In this document: positions 1 to 9,254 of the stretch, in pieces
How positions within the stretch are numbered: the stretch's first letter is position 1
Layout of the letters: every line of letters begins with the position of its first letter
Source: Pollutibacter soli
GTDB lineage: Bacteria > Bacteroidota > Bacteroidia > Chitinophagales > Chitinophagaceae
Length of the DNA stretch: 64,000 nt
Assembly (NCBI GenBank): GCA_029269725.1
Contig: JARJHS010000004.1
Span: forward strand, 186,001 to 250,000
Reading direction: 5' to 3'
The notes under the pieces: model-generated
Seen by the model: the letters and a program-made list of their open reading frames with translations, nothing else
The model's database searches: none
Told to the model about the DNA's origin: nothing
Program-made: the position numbers and the translations under genes

Positions 1-379
1 TCAATTGGGCAATTTGCGTATTGCCAAGCCAGTAATATTTGTTTTTACCAAAGAAAATATTCTGCCTCAATTGCAAATTGATATTTTTTTTGGTGGAATA
101 AAATGAATTGAAGAAAACGCTGCTGGTTCGATTGTTTGTATCTCGCATGGCATGAAAAACGCCGGTTACATTAACTCCTACCGTGAATCCGAAAGTCGGA
201 TTAAAGCCCACTGCGGGAAGAATAGCAAAACGGGGCGGGTTCTTCTTTTCAGGTTTTCCGAAAATGTGCCGCAGAATCGTTAAAACATCAACTGTATCTT
301 TTGAAGGAGTGCTGTCCTGAGCTGTAATCTTAGAAACTGGGTACAGAAATAAAAAAACAGCGATCCACCATTTATGCAT
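1..379 (-). CDS. BamA/surface-antigen-like outer membrane protein, N-terminal part (cut by window edge)
   Basis: The reading frame is open from an ATG at 379 to the left edge (about 126 codons) and continues outside the window. It begins with a signal peptide (MHKWWIAVFLFLYP, likely cleaved after ITAQ). A short soluble stretch with DVLTILRHIFGK follows, then alternating beta-strand-like sequence (ILPAVGFNPTFGFTVGVNV). The same layout, with DVIDILRNIFNL after the signal peptide, occurs in the complete protein at 2434-3630, so the two are probably paralogues of the POTRA-less Omp85/surface-antigen barrel type. Barrel identity is inferred from that similarity and cannot be confirmed on the visible part. 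The region between this gene and the small gene at 585 (about 205 bp) shows nothing I can name. Confidence 0.62.
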   Translation of the reverse strand, partial: MHKWWIAVFLFLYPVSKITAQDSTPSKDTVDVLTILRHIFGKPEKKNPPRFAILPAVGFNPTFGFTVGVNVTGVFHAMRDTNNRTSSVFFNSFYSTKKNINLQLRQNIFFGKNKYYWLGNTQIAQL

Positions 380-584
380 AAACAATGATAAACTAATTTT
401 CTAATTAGATATAAAAGCCGGGCCTCCATATAGTTAGAGAAGCAAGCGATGAAATGGTAGGCTTTGAAAAAAGCTGTGGGCGTTTCTCTACAATTTTGGC
501 TAAAAAGGTAAATTTTATGGCTAAATCGGCTCACCTTGAGGAATTTTTTCATTTATGGCATAGTCATTGTGACCTAGAAAAGCC

Positions 585-887
585 ATGGAGGCTCTGCAGG
601 TAAACATAAAAGAAAATTCCTGGCTGGCTAAGCTGGCTGCCTGGAAACTGGGTGTAGACAACGTCGCACTTACTTTGGGTACTACCATACATCTGCATAA
701 GGCCAGTGCCGAAGTGTTGATTAATGATGAGCGCTGGGTTCGCCATGAACTCAAACATGTAGAGCAATTCATCAAATACGGTTATTTCAAGTTCATTTTT
801 TTATATGTTATGGAGAGTCTCCGGAAGGGGTACGAAAATAACAGGTTCGAAGTCGAAGCAAGGGAAGCTGAGCTTGTCCGTTGCTGA
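585..887 (+). CDS. Small HExxH protein, DUF4157-like putative metallopeptidase domain
   Basis: A 100-residue protein with no signal peptide. The centre carries RHELKHVEQF, an HExxH zinc-binding motif (H54, E55, H58). It is followed about 30 residues later by NRFEVEAREAE, which offers a third acidic ligand (E89 or E91), as in DUF4157-type and other gluzincin-like domains. Full DUF4157 proteins are usually larger. This one is little more than the motif region, so it may be a minimal domain or a non-catalytic relative. The hydrophobic stretch FKFIFLYVMESL (about 69-80) could sit against a membrane. The ATG at 585 is the only reasonable start. Neighbours give no functional clue. The protein is followed by a repeat-rich spacer. 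Confidence 0.6.
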   Translation: MEALQVNIKENSWLAKLAAWKLGVDNVALTLGTTIHLHKASAEVLINDERWVRHELKHVEQFIKYGYFKFIFLYVMESLRKGYENNRFEVEAREAELVRC

Positions 888-1017
888 CGTTGATTTTTGA
901 TTTGCAATCTAAGTTCCAATTCCTTTAATAACCTACACCTACCGACCAATACCCGTTTAAACTCCCAATCCTATTTTCAGATATCCAATAGCTATTGATC
1001 CCGTAGATCCAATTTCC

Positions 1018-1388
1018 TAAAAACCAACGCTTACCAAACCACTATCCATTTAAACCCCCTGATCCTACCTTTCTATTCCATAGTAGCCAATACCTGAAAT
1101 AACCTTTGTTACATCTGATATTTTAAAAAACCAACGCTTACCAAACCACTATCCATTTAAACCCCCTGATCCTACCTTTCTATCCCATAGTAGCCAATAC
1201 CTGAAATAACCTTGTTACATCTGATATTCTAAAAAACCGAAGGCTTACCAAACCACTATCCATGTAAACCCCCTGATCCTACCTTTCTATGTCATAGTAG
1301 CCAATACCGGAAATATCATTGTTACATCTGATATTCTAAAAAACCGAAGGCTTACCAAACCACTATCCATGTAAACCCCCTGATCCTC
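1018..1388. repeat. 107-bp tandem repeat, about 3.4 copies
   Basis: Units begin with AAACC(A/G)A at 1021, 1128, 1234 and 1341, a spacing of 107, 106 and 107 bp. Each contains CTTACCAAACCACTATCC, then TAAACCCCCTGATCCT, CATAGTAGCCAATACC and GTTACATCTGATATT. The first two units read CCAACGC and the last two CCGAAGGC, so units 3 and 4 derive from a later duplication. The last copy stops after GATCCT near 1387. A diverged earlier copy is recognisable at about 935-1017. Stop codons occur in every frame, so the array is not coding. The rest of the 888-1788 spacer holds nothing else I can name. Confidence 0.9.
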
Positions 1389-1788
1389 TTTTCCTTTTTG
1401 GTAATCTCTACTTAGTGTTAACACCTTCCTTTTCTCACGGATTTGTTGGATCTGCTTTTCTGCCCCAATAGAGTCAAATCCATTATTTCAATTTTCCTTC
1501 TCTTATTATAACGCCACATCATCTTTTAGAACTGATTCTATTGGTAAAAATTTCACCGTAAAATCAGTTAAACCGGCGTCCACCGACAGCCGGCTGATGA
1601 TTTCATTATATTATTGCCCATAGTAGCTGAGATAATTTGAATAATTCAAAACGGCAGCCCGGCGAAATTGGACAATTTATTTTCATATTCCTGTACAGAT
1701 ACATTGCTGATAACGATAACGGGTACCTGATAAACCGTAATCAGTTTCCAGGCCTGGAACAAAAAAATTATTAACTAAAACTGTGTTT

Positions 1789-2373
1789 ATGAAATATTTC
1801 CTGCAGTTTTTAAGAAATACGTTTACTGGTGGAATTCTGTTTTTACTACCCTTGATTTTAATCATTGTGCTTCTCAAAAAAGCTGTTGATTTTCTTGGAA
1901 AAATAGCAGATCCATTCGATGACCGATTGCCCGCAAATATTATTTTTGGTTTATCGGGCAGGACATTGCTGGGAGTAATCATTTTAATTATTTTTTGTTT
2001 TATTGCCGGGCTGATTTTCCGGGCGGCTTTTTTTCAACGAATTGTCTCGCAGCTTGAAGAAAAGGTACTGGTATATCTTCCAGGCTATTCCTTATTGAAA
2101 TCTGTTGCGGCGGATATATTGCATGCCGATGCAAAAAGATCGATGAAACCGGTGTTTGTGAAAGAGGAAGATTCATTTACTATCGCCTTCCTTGTAGATG
2201 AGGATGCCCAGGGATGGTCAACAATTTTTGTACCTGAGGCCCCACGGTTTGACTCCGGTGAAGTAAGAATTGTCAAAACTGAAACCATCGTCAAACCAGA
2301 TGTTCCGAGTAGTGATTTAACGAAAAGTCTCAGGGCATACGGATATGGGTCTTCCAAATGGCTGAAATCCTGA
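1789..2373 (+). CDS. DUF502 family membrane protein
   Basis: A protein of about 194 residues. Two hydrophobic segments lie near the N terminus: about residues 11-31 (FTGGILFLLPLILIIVLL) and about 58-80 (LGVIILIIFCFIAGLIF). A cytoplasmic or periplasmic domain follows, with LPGYSLLKSV and DAQGWSTIFVPEAP. This matches the DUF502 family, small two-TM proteins of unknown role found in many bacteria and in plant LIKE-COV proteins. The frame can be opened at a GTG at 1783, but the ATG at 1789 fits Bacteroidetes start usage better. It lies upstream of and parallel to two outer-membrane barrel genes. The 60-bp gap to the next gene makes co-transcription possible but unproven. Confidence 0.8.
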   Translation: MKYFLQFLRNTFTGGILFLLPLILIIVLLKKAVDFLGKIADPFDDRLPANIIFGLSGRTLLGVIILIIFCFIAGLIFRAAFFQRIVSQLEEKVLVYLPGYSLLKSVAADILHADAKRSMKPVFVKEEDSFTIAFLVDEDAQGWSTIFVPEAPRFDSGEVRIVKTETIVKPDVPSSDLTKSLRAYGYGSSKWLKS

Positions 2374-2433
2374 GACTGCCTAATGTGCTGCTCATGAAAA
2401 ATAAACTATGATCCTATCCGGAAAGGAGCTGCA

Positions 2434-3630
2434 ATGAATAAACTTCTTTTCATTCTTATTTTATGCCTGGTCCAGACCTTTTCTACAGACGCCCAGGAGC
2501 GGGACAGCATCACCTTCCGAACTCAGAAGGACGTTATCGATATTCTCAGGAATATCTTCAACCTGGATAAAAAGAAATTTGATTCCACCCGCTTGAATAG
2601 AAAGGTCCAGTTTTCATTTGTTCCTTCTGCTGCCACTGCGCCTGGAGGTGGCCGGGCGATAGTAACTGCATTCAATGCTGCATTTTTCCTGGGAGACCAG
2701 AGTACCACTTCACTTTCTGCAGTCACATTTACACCCTGGTTCACTTTTGATGGGAAGTTTGTGCTTCCATTCCGAAACATGATCTGGTTACCGAATGATT
2801 TTTTATTCTGGAGAGGAGACACACGCTTTATGGTGTATCCACAATACACCTGGGGTTTAGGGGGAAGAAACGACAAAGAAAATAAGGCATTATTGAATTA
2901 TAATTACCTGCGGTTTAATCACAGCCTTCTTAAGAAAGTAGGACGCTTCTTTTTCCTGGGTGCTGGCTATAATGTCGACTATCATTTTAATGTCAGACTG
3001 GACGGAGACTCAACCGATATTACTGACATCCCTATTTTCGATTATGAACTCAAAAAGCAATCGGTTTCGACAGGTCCGCAATTCAACATAATGATTGATA
3101 CAAGAAAAAACTCCATCAATCCGTCGGATGGGTTTTATTTCCAGGCTGATTATCGTTTTAATATTAAATCACTAGGAAGTACTACAGATTGGCAATCAAT
3201 TTATATTGATGTAAGAAAATATATTCCTTTCGAAAAAAAACGACAAAATCTGCTTGCACTCTGGGCTTATTACTGGTCGGTAGTAAGTGGTAATGCTCCA
3301 TACCTCGATCTTCCCAGTATTGGTTGGGATCCATCCAATAAATCCGGCCGCGGGTTTCAGCAAAACAGGTATAAGAGCAGGCATCTGGTCAATGGGGAAA
3401 TTGAGTACAGAAGGGATATTACTAAAAACGGTTTATGGGGATTTGTGTTGTTCGCGAATCTTAACGCTGTTTCTGAATATTATGGTGGTCATTTCACCTA
3501 TTGGCATCCTGCCGGGGGCGCGGGAGTTCGCATAAAATTCAATAAAATCTCCCGATCCAATATTGCAGTGGATTTTGGAATGAGCAAAGATTACATGGGA
3601 GTATACTTAAGTCTTGGTGAATTTTTCTAA
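2434..3630 (+). CDS. BamA/TamA-like surface antigen (Omp85 C-terminal barrel without POTRA domains)
   Basis: 398 residues. A signal peptide (MNKLLFILILCLVQTF, cleavage likely after TDAQ) is followed by a short linker and then amphipathic beta strands throughout. The protein ends in LSLGEFF, with the terminal Phe typical of BAM-assembled barrels. The stretch MIDTRKNSINPSDGFYF matches the conserved segment of Omp85/surface-antigen barrels, where strands carry TRKN..P..G. It is about half the length of BamA and lacks room for POTRA repeats. Roles of this short class are not settled; lipid, protein or lipoprotein export are possibilities. It shares its N-terminal layout with the truncated gene at the left edge. 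Confidence 0.78.
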   Translation: MNKLLFILILCLVQTFSTDAQERDSITFRTQKDVIDILRNIFNLDKKKFDSTRLNRKVQFSFVPSAATAPGGGRAIVTAFNAAFFLGDQSTTSLSAVTFTPWFTFDGKFVLPFRNMIWLPNDFLFWRGDTRFMVYPQYTWGLGGRNDKENKALLNYNYLRFNHSLLKKVGRFFFLGAGYNVDYHFNVRLDGDSTDITDIPIFDYELKKQSVSTGPQFNIMIDTRKNSINPSDGFYFQADYRFNIKSLGSTTDWQSIYIDVRKYIPFEKKRQNLLALWAYYWSVVSGNAPYLDLPSIGWDPSNKSGRGFQQNRYKSRHLVNGEIEYRRDITKNGLWGFVLFANLNAVSEYYGGHFTYWHPAGGAGVRIKFNKISRSNIAVDFGMSKDYMGVYLSLGEFF

Positions 3631-3705
3631 ATTATTATTACTGGAATTTATTCGGCAAATAGAATTTCCGATATTCCTGAATTTGCATATGTTACCTGAT
3701 CTTCG

Positions 3706-4506
3706 ATGAGACTTAAAAGATTAACCCGGATATTATGCCCAGGAATTGGCATTGTTGTCTTTTTCCTGATATTGTCCATTTACGGCACAGCACAAACGAA
3801 TTCATATTCTCAGTTCTGGAATGAATTTGCTTTTACACGGGCCTTTAAAGGCAAATGGGTAGGCGAACTGGATCTTGGACAAACATGGAGTAGTACACCT
3901 GAAAATAGCAATCCATTTTATGTGAATTCCCAGCTCTATGTGCGCTCCTGGATCCACTTTTACGCCACGTCAAGATGGAAATTTTCTGCATTTTTCAGCT
4001 ATTATTATAATCGTGCGGTTCCGGAATTAAGCCAGAAGCGCTTACCTGAATTAAGGATGGCTTACCAGGCAACATATTACTTTCATAAAGTTGGATATAC
4101 CCTCCTTGGCAGGTTAAGAATTGAAGACAGAAAGCTCCGTACCGAAGAAAATATCTGGGAGGCTTTATATCGTTTCAGGACACAGATAAAATTTGTAAAA
4201 CCTATCAACGGCAAGGCAATCAGAAAAGGTGTCGTCTATGCCATCGCATCAGATGAGCTTTATTTCAAAACCGGCGCATTTATTTCGGGAACTCAGTTTT
4301 TCGACCGCAACCGCTTGACGGCGGGTGCCGGATATGCATTTAATGATGATATCCAGCTGGAAGTTACTTACGTTAATGAATACCTGCCCCGCGATGGCAC
4401 CGATGAAATGTATCACGCCTTCCAGGTAAATGTTTCAATTAATAATTTTTTCCCCAACATAAAAAAGAAATTGTTTAACAGAAATGAACCTTTGGATCAC
4501 GAGTAG
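3706..4506 (+). CDS. DUF2490 outer membrane beta-barrel protein
   Basis: 266 residues with an N-terminal signal/anchor (about 13-30, GIGIVVFFLILSIYGTAQ). The mature part is rich in alternating aromatic strands, such as YSQFWNEFAFTRAF, WIHFYATSRWKFSAFFSYYYNR and PELRMAYQATYYF. This is the DUF2490 pattern: a Bacteroidetes outer-membrane barrel with an N-terminal W-N-E strand and a YV-N-E-Y motif near the C terminus (VTYVNEYLP). The function is unknown. It follows the BamA-like gene by 75 bp in the same direction and may be transcribed with it. The next gene converges on it from the other strand. Confidence 0.8.
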   Translation: MRLKRLTRILCPGIGIVVFFLILSIYGTAQTNSYSQFWNEFAFTRAFKGKWVGELDLGQTWSSTPENSNPFYVNSQLYVRSWIHFYATSRWKFSAFFSYYYNRAVPELSQKRLPELRMAYQATYYFHKVGYTLLGRLRIEDRKLRTEENIWEALYRFRTQIKFVKPINGKAIRKGVVYAIASDELYFKTGAFISGTQFFDRNRLTAGAGYAFNDDIQLEVTYVNEYLPRDGTDEMYHAFQVNVSINNFFPNIKKKLFNRNEPLDHE

Positions 4507-4592
4507 TCTTTGAGAAATCGGGGGAACAAAGAAAAAATAATTGATAGTCGCTTGTTAGAAAGTCCAGTAAACCCGTTTGAGTAAAACTGCAT

Positions 4593-5111
4593 TCAAAATT
4601 TATTCTTTGTGTTCTTAAAGCAATCAAGTTGCTCGCGGAGTGCTTCTTTATGCAAACGAAATATGTAATTATTAAATCCCTCTCCCAGGTCCAGTTTAAC
4701 TTCTTTTACTTCGTGAGTTCTGAAGTCCGGAAGATTCTTCGCATCGAACATGTATACAGCAGCAAATGAAGAATCCTTATCATAATAATATGTATCAAAT
4801 AACTTCAGCGTATACGCGGTGTTGTTAGTTAAGGTTATGACAAGGTCAGATTTGATTTTTATATTTTTTGATTTTTCTGGAAATGGAAGGGGTTTCAAAC
4901 TAAGAAAATAGTGTTCTTTATCGGTTACAAGATTTCCGGATAGCTGAAAATCCTTTGTTTTATAGAATAGTAAAGTTTCCGCATGATAATACATGGTTCC
5001 ATCCGGCAGTACTTTTTCCACTACATTACATTGCGCAGTGGCCGGATTTCCTCCAAGCAACGCACAAATCAAAAAGAGTAACCTGCCCATACTTTTATTT
5101 ACATTTTCCAT
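4593..5111 (-). CDS. Secreted hypothetical protein
   Basis: 172 residues. An N-terminal hydrophobic segment (MGRLLFLICALLGGNPATAQ, from the second Met) looks like a type I signal peptide ending at AQ. The mature protein is about 145 residues of mixed strands and charged loops, with repeated F-x-L and Y-x-L strand patterns (HYFLSLKPL, TYYYDKDSS). I recognise no family. It lies 18 bp downstream of birA on the same strand and may be co-transcribed, but shares no obvious role with it. A real gene is likely from the signal peptide and the clean, gap-free frame. Confidence 0.6.
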   Translation of the reverse strand: MENVNKSMGRLLFLICALLGGNPATAQCNVVEKVLPDGTMYYHAETLLFYKTKDFQLSGNLVTDKEHYFLSLKPLPFPEKSKNIKIKSDLVITLTNNTAYTLKLFDTYYYDKDSSFAAVYMFDAKNLPDFRTHEVKEVKLDLGEGFNNYIFRLHKEALREQLDCFKNTKNKF

Positions 5112-5129
5112 GTTGAATTTTTTGCTTAG

Positions 5130-5873
5130 CTAACTCAAAATCCATTCTGCAGTTCCAAACTGGATAATTTCTTCCCGTTCGCCAACGAGCACGAGGTTTC
5201 CTGCATTGTCCACCCGGTCAAATATTCCTTTAATGACCAGTCCATCTTTTCTGAATTTTATTTGTTGACCCCTTTTAAAAAGTATCTGGTTGTATTCGGC
5301 GTTCAATTCATCAGTATTTCCCATGTTCAATTGATTCACCCGGTTTGATAGTTCACTACATAGGGAATGGGCCAATTCAACAGTATTAAAAATTTTTCCT
5401 GTGATCTGGAGAAGAGAAACAGGGTTTCGCAATTCCGGATCAAAAGAAGCCTGGTTAATGTTAATACCGATACCGATCACAGCCATATCCCAAAGGCTGT
5501 TTCTAATGATATTTTCAATCAAAATACCCCCTGCCTTTCTGTCACGCCAATAAATATCATTAGGCCATTTGATGGCCGTTTCGTCACCAGCAAAAATTTT
5601 GAAGAAATCATAACAAGCCAGAGCGGTAGCACAACTCAGAAGGAATTGTTTACCCGGATCAGAGAATGGAGCATTGATTACCGCACTCATCATCAGATTC
5701 TTGCCGGGCTCTGAAGTCCATTTCCGATTGCGTTGACCTTTTCCGGAGGTCTGCTCATGGGCAAAATAGACCGTTCCTGGTGTTGCCAATCGGGCATGGG
5801 CCTGTTGCATGGCATAAATGTTGGTACTGTCGACCCTGGGTAGTTCAATAAAAGGTTTGCCAATGATGTTCAT
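5130..5873 (-). CDS. birA: Biotin--[acetyl-CoA-carboxylase] ligase
   Basis: Activates biotin with ATP to biotinyl-AMP and transfers it to the lysine of the biotin carboxyl carrier protein. Seen in the sequence: PRVDSTN near the N terminus, the biotin/adenylate loop SGKGQRNRKW, the core IKWPND with its catalytic lysine, and AGGILIEN. A short C-terminal SH3-like cap follows, ending at GTAEWILS. There is no N-terminal winged helix, so this is a class I ligase without a repressor function. The frame extends upstream to a TTG at 5909. The ATG at 5873, followed directly by IGKPFIELPRVDSTN, is the better start. It is divergent from rsfS. Confidence 0.93.
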   Translation of the reverse strand: MNIIGKPFIELPRVDSTNIYAMQQAHARLATPGTVYFAHEQTSGKGQRNRKWTSEPGKNLMMSAVINAPFSDPGKQFLLSCATALACYDFFKIFAGDETAIKWPNDIYWRDRKAGGILIENIIRNSLWDMAVIGIGININQASFDPELRNPVSLLQITGKIFNTVELAHSLCSELSNRVNQLNMGNTDELNAEYNQILFKRGQQIKFRKDGLVIKGIFDRVDNAGNLVLVGEREEIIQFGTAEWILS

Positions 5874-5941
5874 GCCGCCGTACGGGAATAAATTCTTATT
5901 TTTGAGCAATTTATTAAGAATAATTCCTGAATTAAAGCAAA

Positions 5942-6466
5942 ATGACGATTCAGGCGTCTATTAAGAGATTACTACACCCGATAAATAAAAACTTTACTAC
6001 GACTTTCAATATCGAAAATTTAAACAGAAACCATTTGACATCATTACCAGCATTGGCTACCCGGGCAAAAAGCGGTAGCCGCCTTACCCGGAGTAGCAAA
6101 ATTCTGAAAGTCATTACCAAAGCCATTCTCGATAAAAAAGGTGAACATGTCGTGTCCCTTGATCTTCGAAAAATCCCCGAAGCGGTAGCAGATTTTTTTA
6201 TTATCTGCGAGGCGAGTTCTACAACACAGGTAAAGGCAATTGCGGATAATGTGGAAGTGGAGGTAAAGAATGAATGCGGCGAGACGGCATTTCATCATGA
6301 AGGTCATAATGCGCTGCAGTGGGTACTCGTAGATTATGTTAATGTTGTAGTACACGTTTTTCAATCTGAGACAAGGAAATTTTATCAGCTGGAGGAAATG
6401 TGGAGTGATGCTGCAATTGAAGATCTGGAGGAGAAACCAGCCCCTATTAAAAAAAGAGTTCACTGA
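5942..6466 (+). CDS. rsfS: Ribosome silencing factor RsfS
   Basis: RsfS (DUF143/Iojap family) binds ribosomal protein uL14 and blocks subunit joining when nutrients are short. The core is clear: HVVSLDLRKIPEAVADFFIICEASSTTQVKAIADNV, then HHEGHNALQWVLVDYVNVVVHVF and RKFYQLEEMW. The annotated ATG at 5942 gives a 31-residue N-terminal extension unlike other family members. In the Bacteroidetes proteins I know, the sequence begins close to LPALATRAKS, which here would need the TTG at 6035. The start is therefore uncertain. It lies 49 bp upstream of ftsH, a conserved order in this phylum. Confidence 0.9.
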   Translation: MTIQASIKRLLHPINKNFTTTFNIENLNRNHLTSLPALATRAKSGSRLTRSSKILKVITKAILDKKGEHVVSLDLRKIPEAVADFFIICEASSTTQVKAIADNVEVEVKNECGETAFHHEGHNALQWVLVDYVNVVVHVFQSETRKFYQLEEMWSDAAIEDLEEKPAPIKKRVH

Positions 6467-6515
6467 ACAAACACACAGAATTAATCATTACATTGTAAAT
6501 CAAGCGTGAATCAGA

Positions 6516-8603
6516 ATGTCACAGGAAGAATATAAAAAGAATCCATCCAGGTTCCCGGGAATGAACCGGAACCAGGGAAACGGCGATGAAAAAAATCAAA
6601 AGAAAGGGCCAAGATTTAGTATCTATTGGATTTATGCATTAGTTGCCATTTTTCTGATCGGTTACCAGGTTTTGCGTGGCGTTACACCTGATGCCACAAA
6701 TATTACAGAGCTGAAGTTCAGGCAGGATATGCTGTCCCAGAACGATGTTGTCAAAATTGAACCTGTAAAAAATAAGGATCTCGTTAGGGTATACATTAAC
6801 AAGCAAGCCCTGGAAAAGCCGGTGTATCGTGACCTGTTGGGCGACAAATGGAATTATGTATATAATTCAAAAGGTCCGCACTTCCAGTTCAGGTATTCTA
6901 AAGTAGACGAGTATCAGCAGATTCTTAATAAATACTTCCAGGATAATCCAAATATTACTCCGGTTGCTGTTGATCCGATTACTGATCCGGAATTTTTCTC
7001 GCCAATCATCAATTTCCTTTTCCCGCTATTGATGTTCGCATTGCTGTTTGTTTTAATGATGCGTAAGGTGGGCGGCCCGGGTGGCGGCGGCGGTCCTGGG
7101 GGAATTTTCAATATTGGTAAATCCAAAGCTCAGCTTTTTGATAAAGGCACAAAAGTCAATATCACTTTCGCCGATGTTGCCGGACTCGATGAAGCCAAAC
7201 AGGAAGTGATGGAAATCGTGGATTTCCTGAAAAATCCGAAGAAATATACTGCTCTTGGAGGTAAGATTCCAAAAGGAGCATTGCTTGTGGGTCCTCCGGG
7301 CACCGGTAAAACTCTCCTTGCTAAAGCAATGGCAGGTGAAGCACAGGTACCTTTTTTCTCTATGTCTGGCTCCGATTTCGTGGAATTGTTCGTAGGTGTG
7401 GGTGCGAGCCGCGTTCGCGACTTGTTCAAACAAGCACGCGAAAAAGCACCTTGTATTATTTTCATCGATGAAATTGATGCTATCGGCCGTGCCCGTGGTA
7501 AGAACATGATGGTGAGTAATGATGAAAGAGAGAACACATTGAACCAGCTTCTCGTTGAGATGGATGGTTTTGGTGGTGATAGCGGAATTATCATTCTTGC
7601 TGCTACCAACCGGCCAGATGTTCTAGACAGCGCGCTTCTTCGTCCGGGTCGTTTCGATCGCCAGATCAGTATCGACAAACCGGATCTCAAAGGAAGAGAA
7701 GCTATATTCTATGTACATCTGAAAGCCATCAAGACTTCCGATAAACTGAATATCCATAAGCTTGCGGAACAGACTCCGGGTTTTGCTGGAGCTGACATTG
7801 CGAATGTGTGCAACGAAGCAGCACTGATCGCGGCCCGTAAGGAAAAGAACATGGTGGAGATGGATGATTTCCAGGATGCGATTGATCGTGTGATCGGAGG
7901 TTTGGAAAAAAAGAACAAGATCATTTCACCTGAAGAGAAAAAAATCATTGCATATCACGAAGCCGGTCACGCAGTATGCGGATGGTATCTTGAGCATGCT
8001 TATCCGTTATTGAAGGTAACTATTGTTCCACGTGGTGTTGCTGCTCTTGGATATGCTCAGTATACTCCCAAAGAACAATACCTGTACGATACAGAGCAGT
8101 TGATGGACCAGATGTGTATGACGCTTGGTGGTCGTGCAAGTGAAGACATTTTCTTCGGAAAGATTTCTACCGGCGCACAGAATGATTTGCAGCAGGTAAC
8201 GAAACTTTCTTATGCAATGGTTACTGTTTATGGTATGAACAGTAAAGTGGGTAATGTGAGTTTTTATGATCCTCAGCAGGAAACCATGTTTACCAAACCA
8301 TACAGTGAAGAAACAGGTAAGCTCATCGATAATGAAGTAAGAAAACTGGTAGATGAAGCATTCAACAAAACCAGGGAATTGCTTCTTTCGAAAAAAGATA
8401 AGGTAGAGAAGATTGCGCTTGCTTTACTCGATCGCGAAGTATTGCACCAACAGGATGTTGAAGATCTGATTGGCAAACGTCCTTTCGGTGAAAAGAAAAT
8501 TTTTGCTGATGATGATCTGAATCTTGCACCGGGTGGCAATGGAGAAGTAAATACACCTTCCGAATTGAGTGGTCCGAACCCTGCAGTTCCAAATAACAGC
8601 TAG
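6516..8603 (+). CDS. ftsH: ATP-dependent zinc metalloprotease FtsH
   Basis: Membrane-bound AAA+ protease that degrades damaged membrane proteins and unstable regulators. Domain order: a cytoplasmic N terminus; TM1 at about 36-55; a periplasmic domain; TM2 at about 163-182; a Gly-rich linker ([11 protein letters not shown]); the AAA module with Walker A GPPGTGKT (259-266), Walker B IIFIDEID and the SRH region near RPGRFDRQ; and the M41 peptidase with HEAGH (H481, E482, H485). At 695 residues it is slightly longer than E. coli FtsH, as is usual in Bacteroidetes. Its TAG stop overlaps the GTG start of the LUD gene, so the two are translationally coupled. Confidence 0.97.
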   Translation: MSQEEYKKNPSRFPGMNRNQGNGDEKNQKKGPRFSIYWIYALVAIFLIGYQVLRGVTPDATNITELKFRQDMLSQNDVVKIEPVKNKDLVRVYINKQALEKPVYRDLLGDKWNYVYNSKGPHFQFRYSKVDEYQQILNKYFQDNPNITPVAVDPITDPEFFSPIINFLFPLLMFALLFVLMMRKVGGPGGGGGPGGIFNIGKSKAQLFDKGTKVNITFADVAGLDEAKQEVMEIVDFLKNPKKYTALGGKIPKGALLVGPPGTGKTLLAKAMAGEAQVPFFSMSGSDFVELFVGVGASRVRDLFKQAREKAPCIIFIDEIDAIGRARGKNMMVSNDERENTLNQLLVEMDGFGGDSGIIILAATNRPDVLDSALLRPGRFDRQISIDKPDLKGREAIFYVHLKAIKTSDKLNIHKLAEQTPGFAGADIANVCNEAALIAARKEKNMVEMDDFQDAIDRVIGGLEKKNKIISPEEKKIIAYHEAGHAVCGWYLEHAYPLLKVTIVPRGVAALGYAQYTPKEQYLYDTEQLMDQMCMTLGGRASEDIFFGKISTGAQNDLQQVTKLSYAMVTVYGMNSKVGNVSFYDPQQETMFTKPYSEETGKLIDNEVRKLVDEAFNKTRELLLSKKDKVEKIALALLDREVLHQQDVEDLIGKRPFGEKKIFADDDLNLAPGGNGEVNTPSELSGPNPAVPNNS

Positions 8604-9244
8604 TGGATTCGCAGAAATCTAGAGAGAATATTTTAAAGAAAATACGCAAGGCACTGCAACAGTCGGTGCCTTTGCCTTTTCCGGAAGCAGACGGAGAGTT
8701 ACATGCTTTTCCTGCACCAAAAGATGATCTGGCGGTGATCTTTGGAGAACAGTTTACCAAACTCACAGGAAGATTCATCTACTGCCCCGATGAAGCAGAA
8801 GGTATGAGATCTATAGTTGAACTGATCAGACAAAGAGAATGGAAAGAGGTGTATTCAGTTGAAGAAAATTTAAAATCGATATTTGAAAAAAATGGATTCA
8901 ATTCATTTTCTGAAAAATCGATCGCTGAGTCTGATGCGTCAATAACAACCTGTGAAACACTGGTCGCCAGAACCGGATCAATGGTGTTAAGCGCTGCACT
9001 TACTGAAGGAAGAACAGCCAGTGTTTACTCACCTGTACATATTTGCATCGCATATACTTCTCAACTGGTCTTTGATATAAAAGATGCCATCCGGTTCTTG
9101 CAAAAAAAATATGGTAATGATTTGCCATCATTGATCAGTTTTGCAACAGGTCCGAGCCGCACAGCTGATATTGAAAAAACACTTGTTGTCGGCGTTCATG
9201 GTCCGAAAGAAGTGTTTTGTATATTGATTGAAGATCTTCAATAA
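8603..9244 (+). CDS. LUD-domain protein (LutC/YkgG family)
   Basis: 213 residues. The C-terminal part carries the LUD fold signature: ITTCETLVARTGSMVLS, then SVYSPVHICIAYTSQLVFDIKDA and FATGPSRTADIEKTLVVGVHGPKEVF. In LutABC this subunit takes part in lactate oxidation. Here no lutA or lutB is present, and the gene sits after rsfS-ftsH, an arrangement seen across Bacteroidetes, so lactate use should not be assumed. The start is a GTG that overlaps the ftsH stop (TAGTG). There is no closer ATG that keeps the N-terminal helices. Confidence 0.85.
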   Translation: MDSQKSRENILKKIRKALQQSVPLPFPEADGELHAFPAPKDDLAVIFGEQFTKLTGRFIYCPDEAEGMRSIVELIRQREWKEVYSVEENLKSIFEKNGFNSFSEKSIAESDASITTCETLVARTGSMVLSAALTEGRTASVYSPVHICIAYTSQLVFDIKDAIRFLQKKYGNDLPSLISFATGPSRTADIEKTLVVGVHGPKEVFCILIEDLQ

Positions 9245-9254
9245 ACACAACTTC

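Noticed and set aside
280-552. Minus-strand ORF of 90 residues
   Set aside because: Overlaps the left-edge barrel gene in another frame, has a composition unlike real proteins (many Cys, Phe, Leu) and no recognisable features.
1018-1388. CRISPR array
   Set aside because: The repeat unit of 107 bp includes no variable spacers; adjacent units are near-identical throughout, so it is a tandem duplication, and no cas genes are present.
888-1788. tRNA or other structured RNA gene in the long spacer
   Set aside because: No T-loop or anticodon-stem pattern was found; the spacer is explained in part by the tandem repeat.
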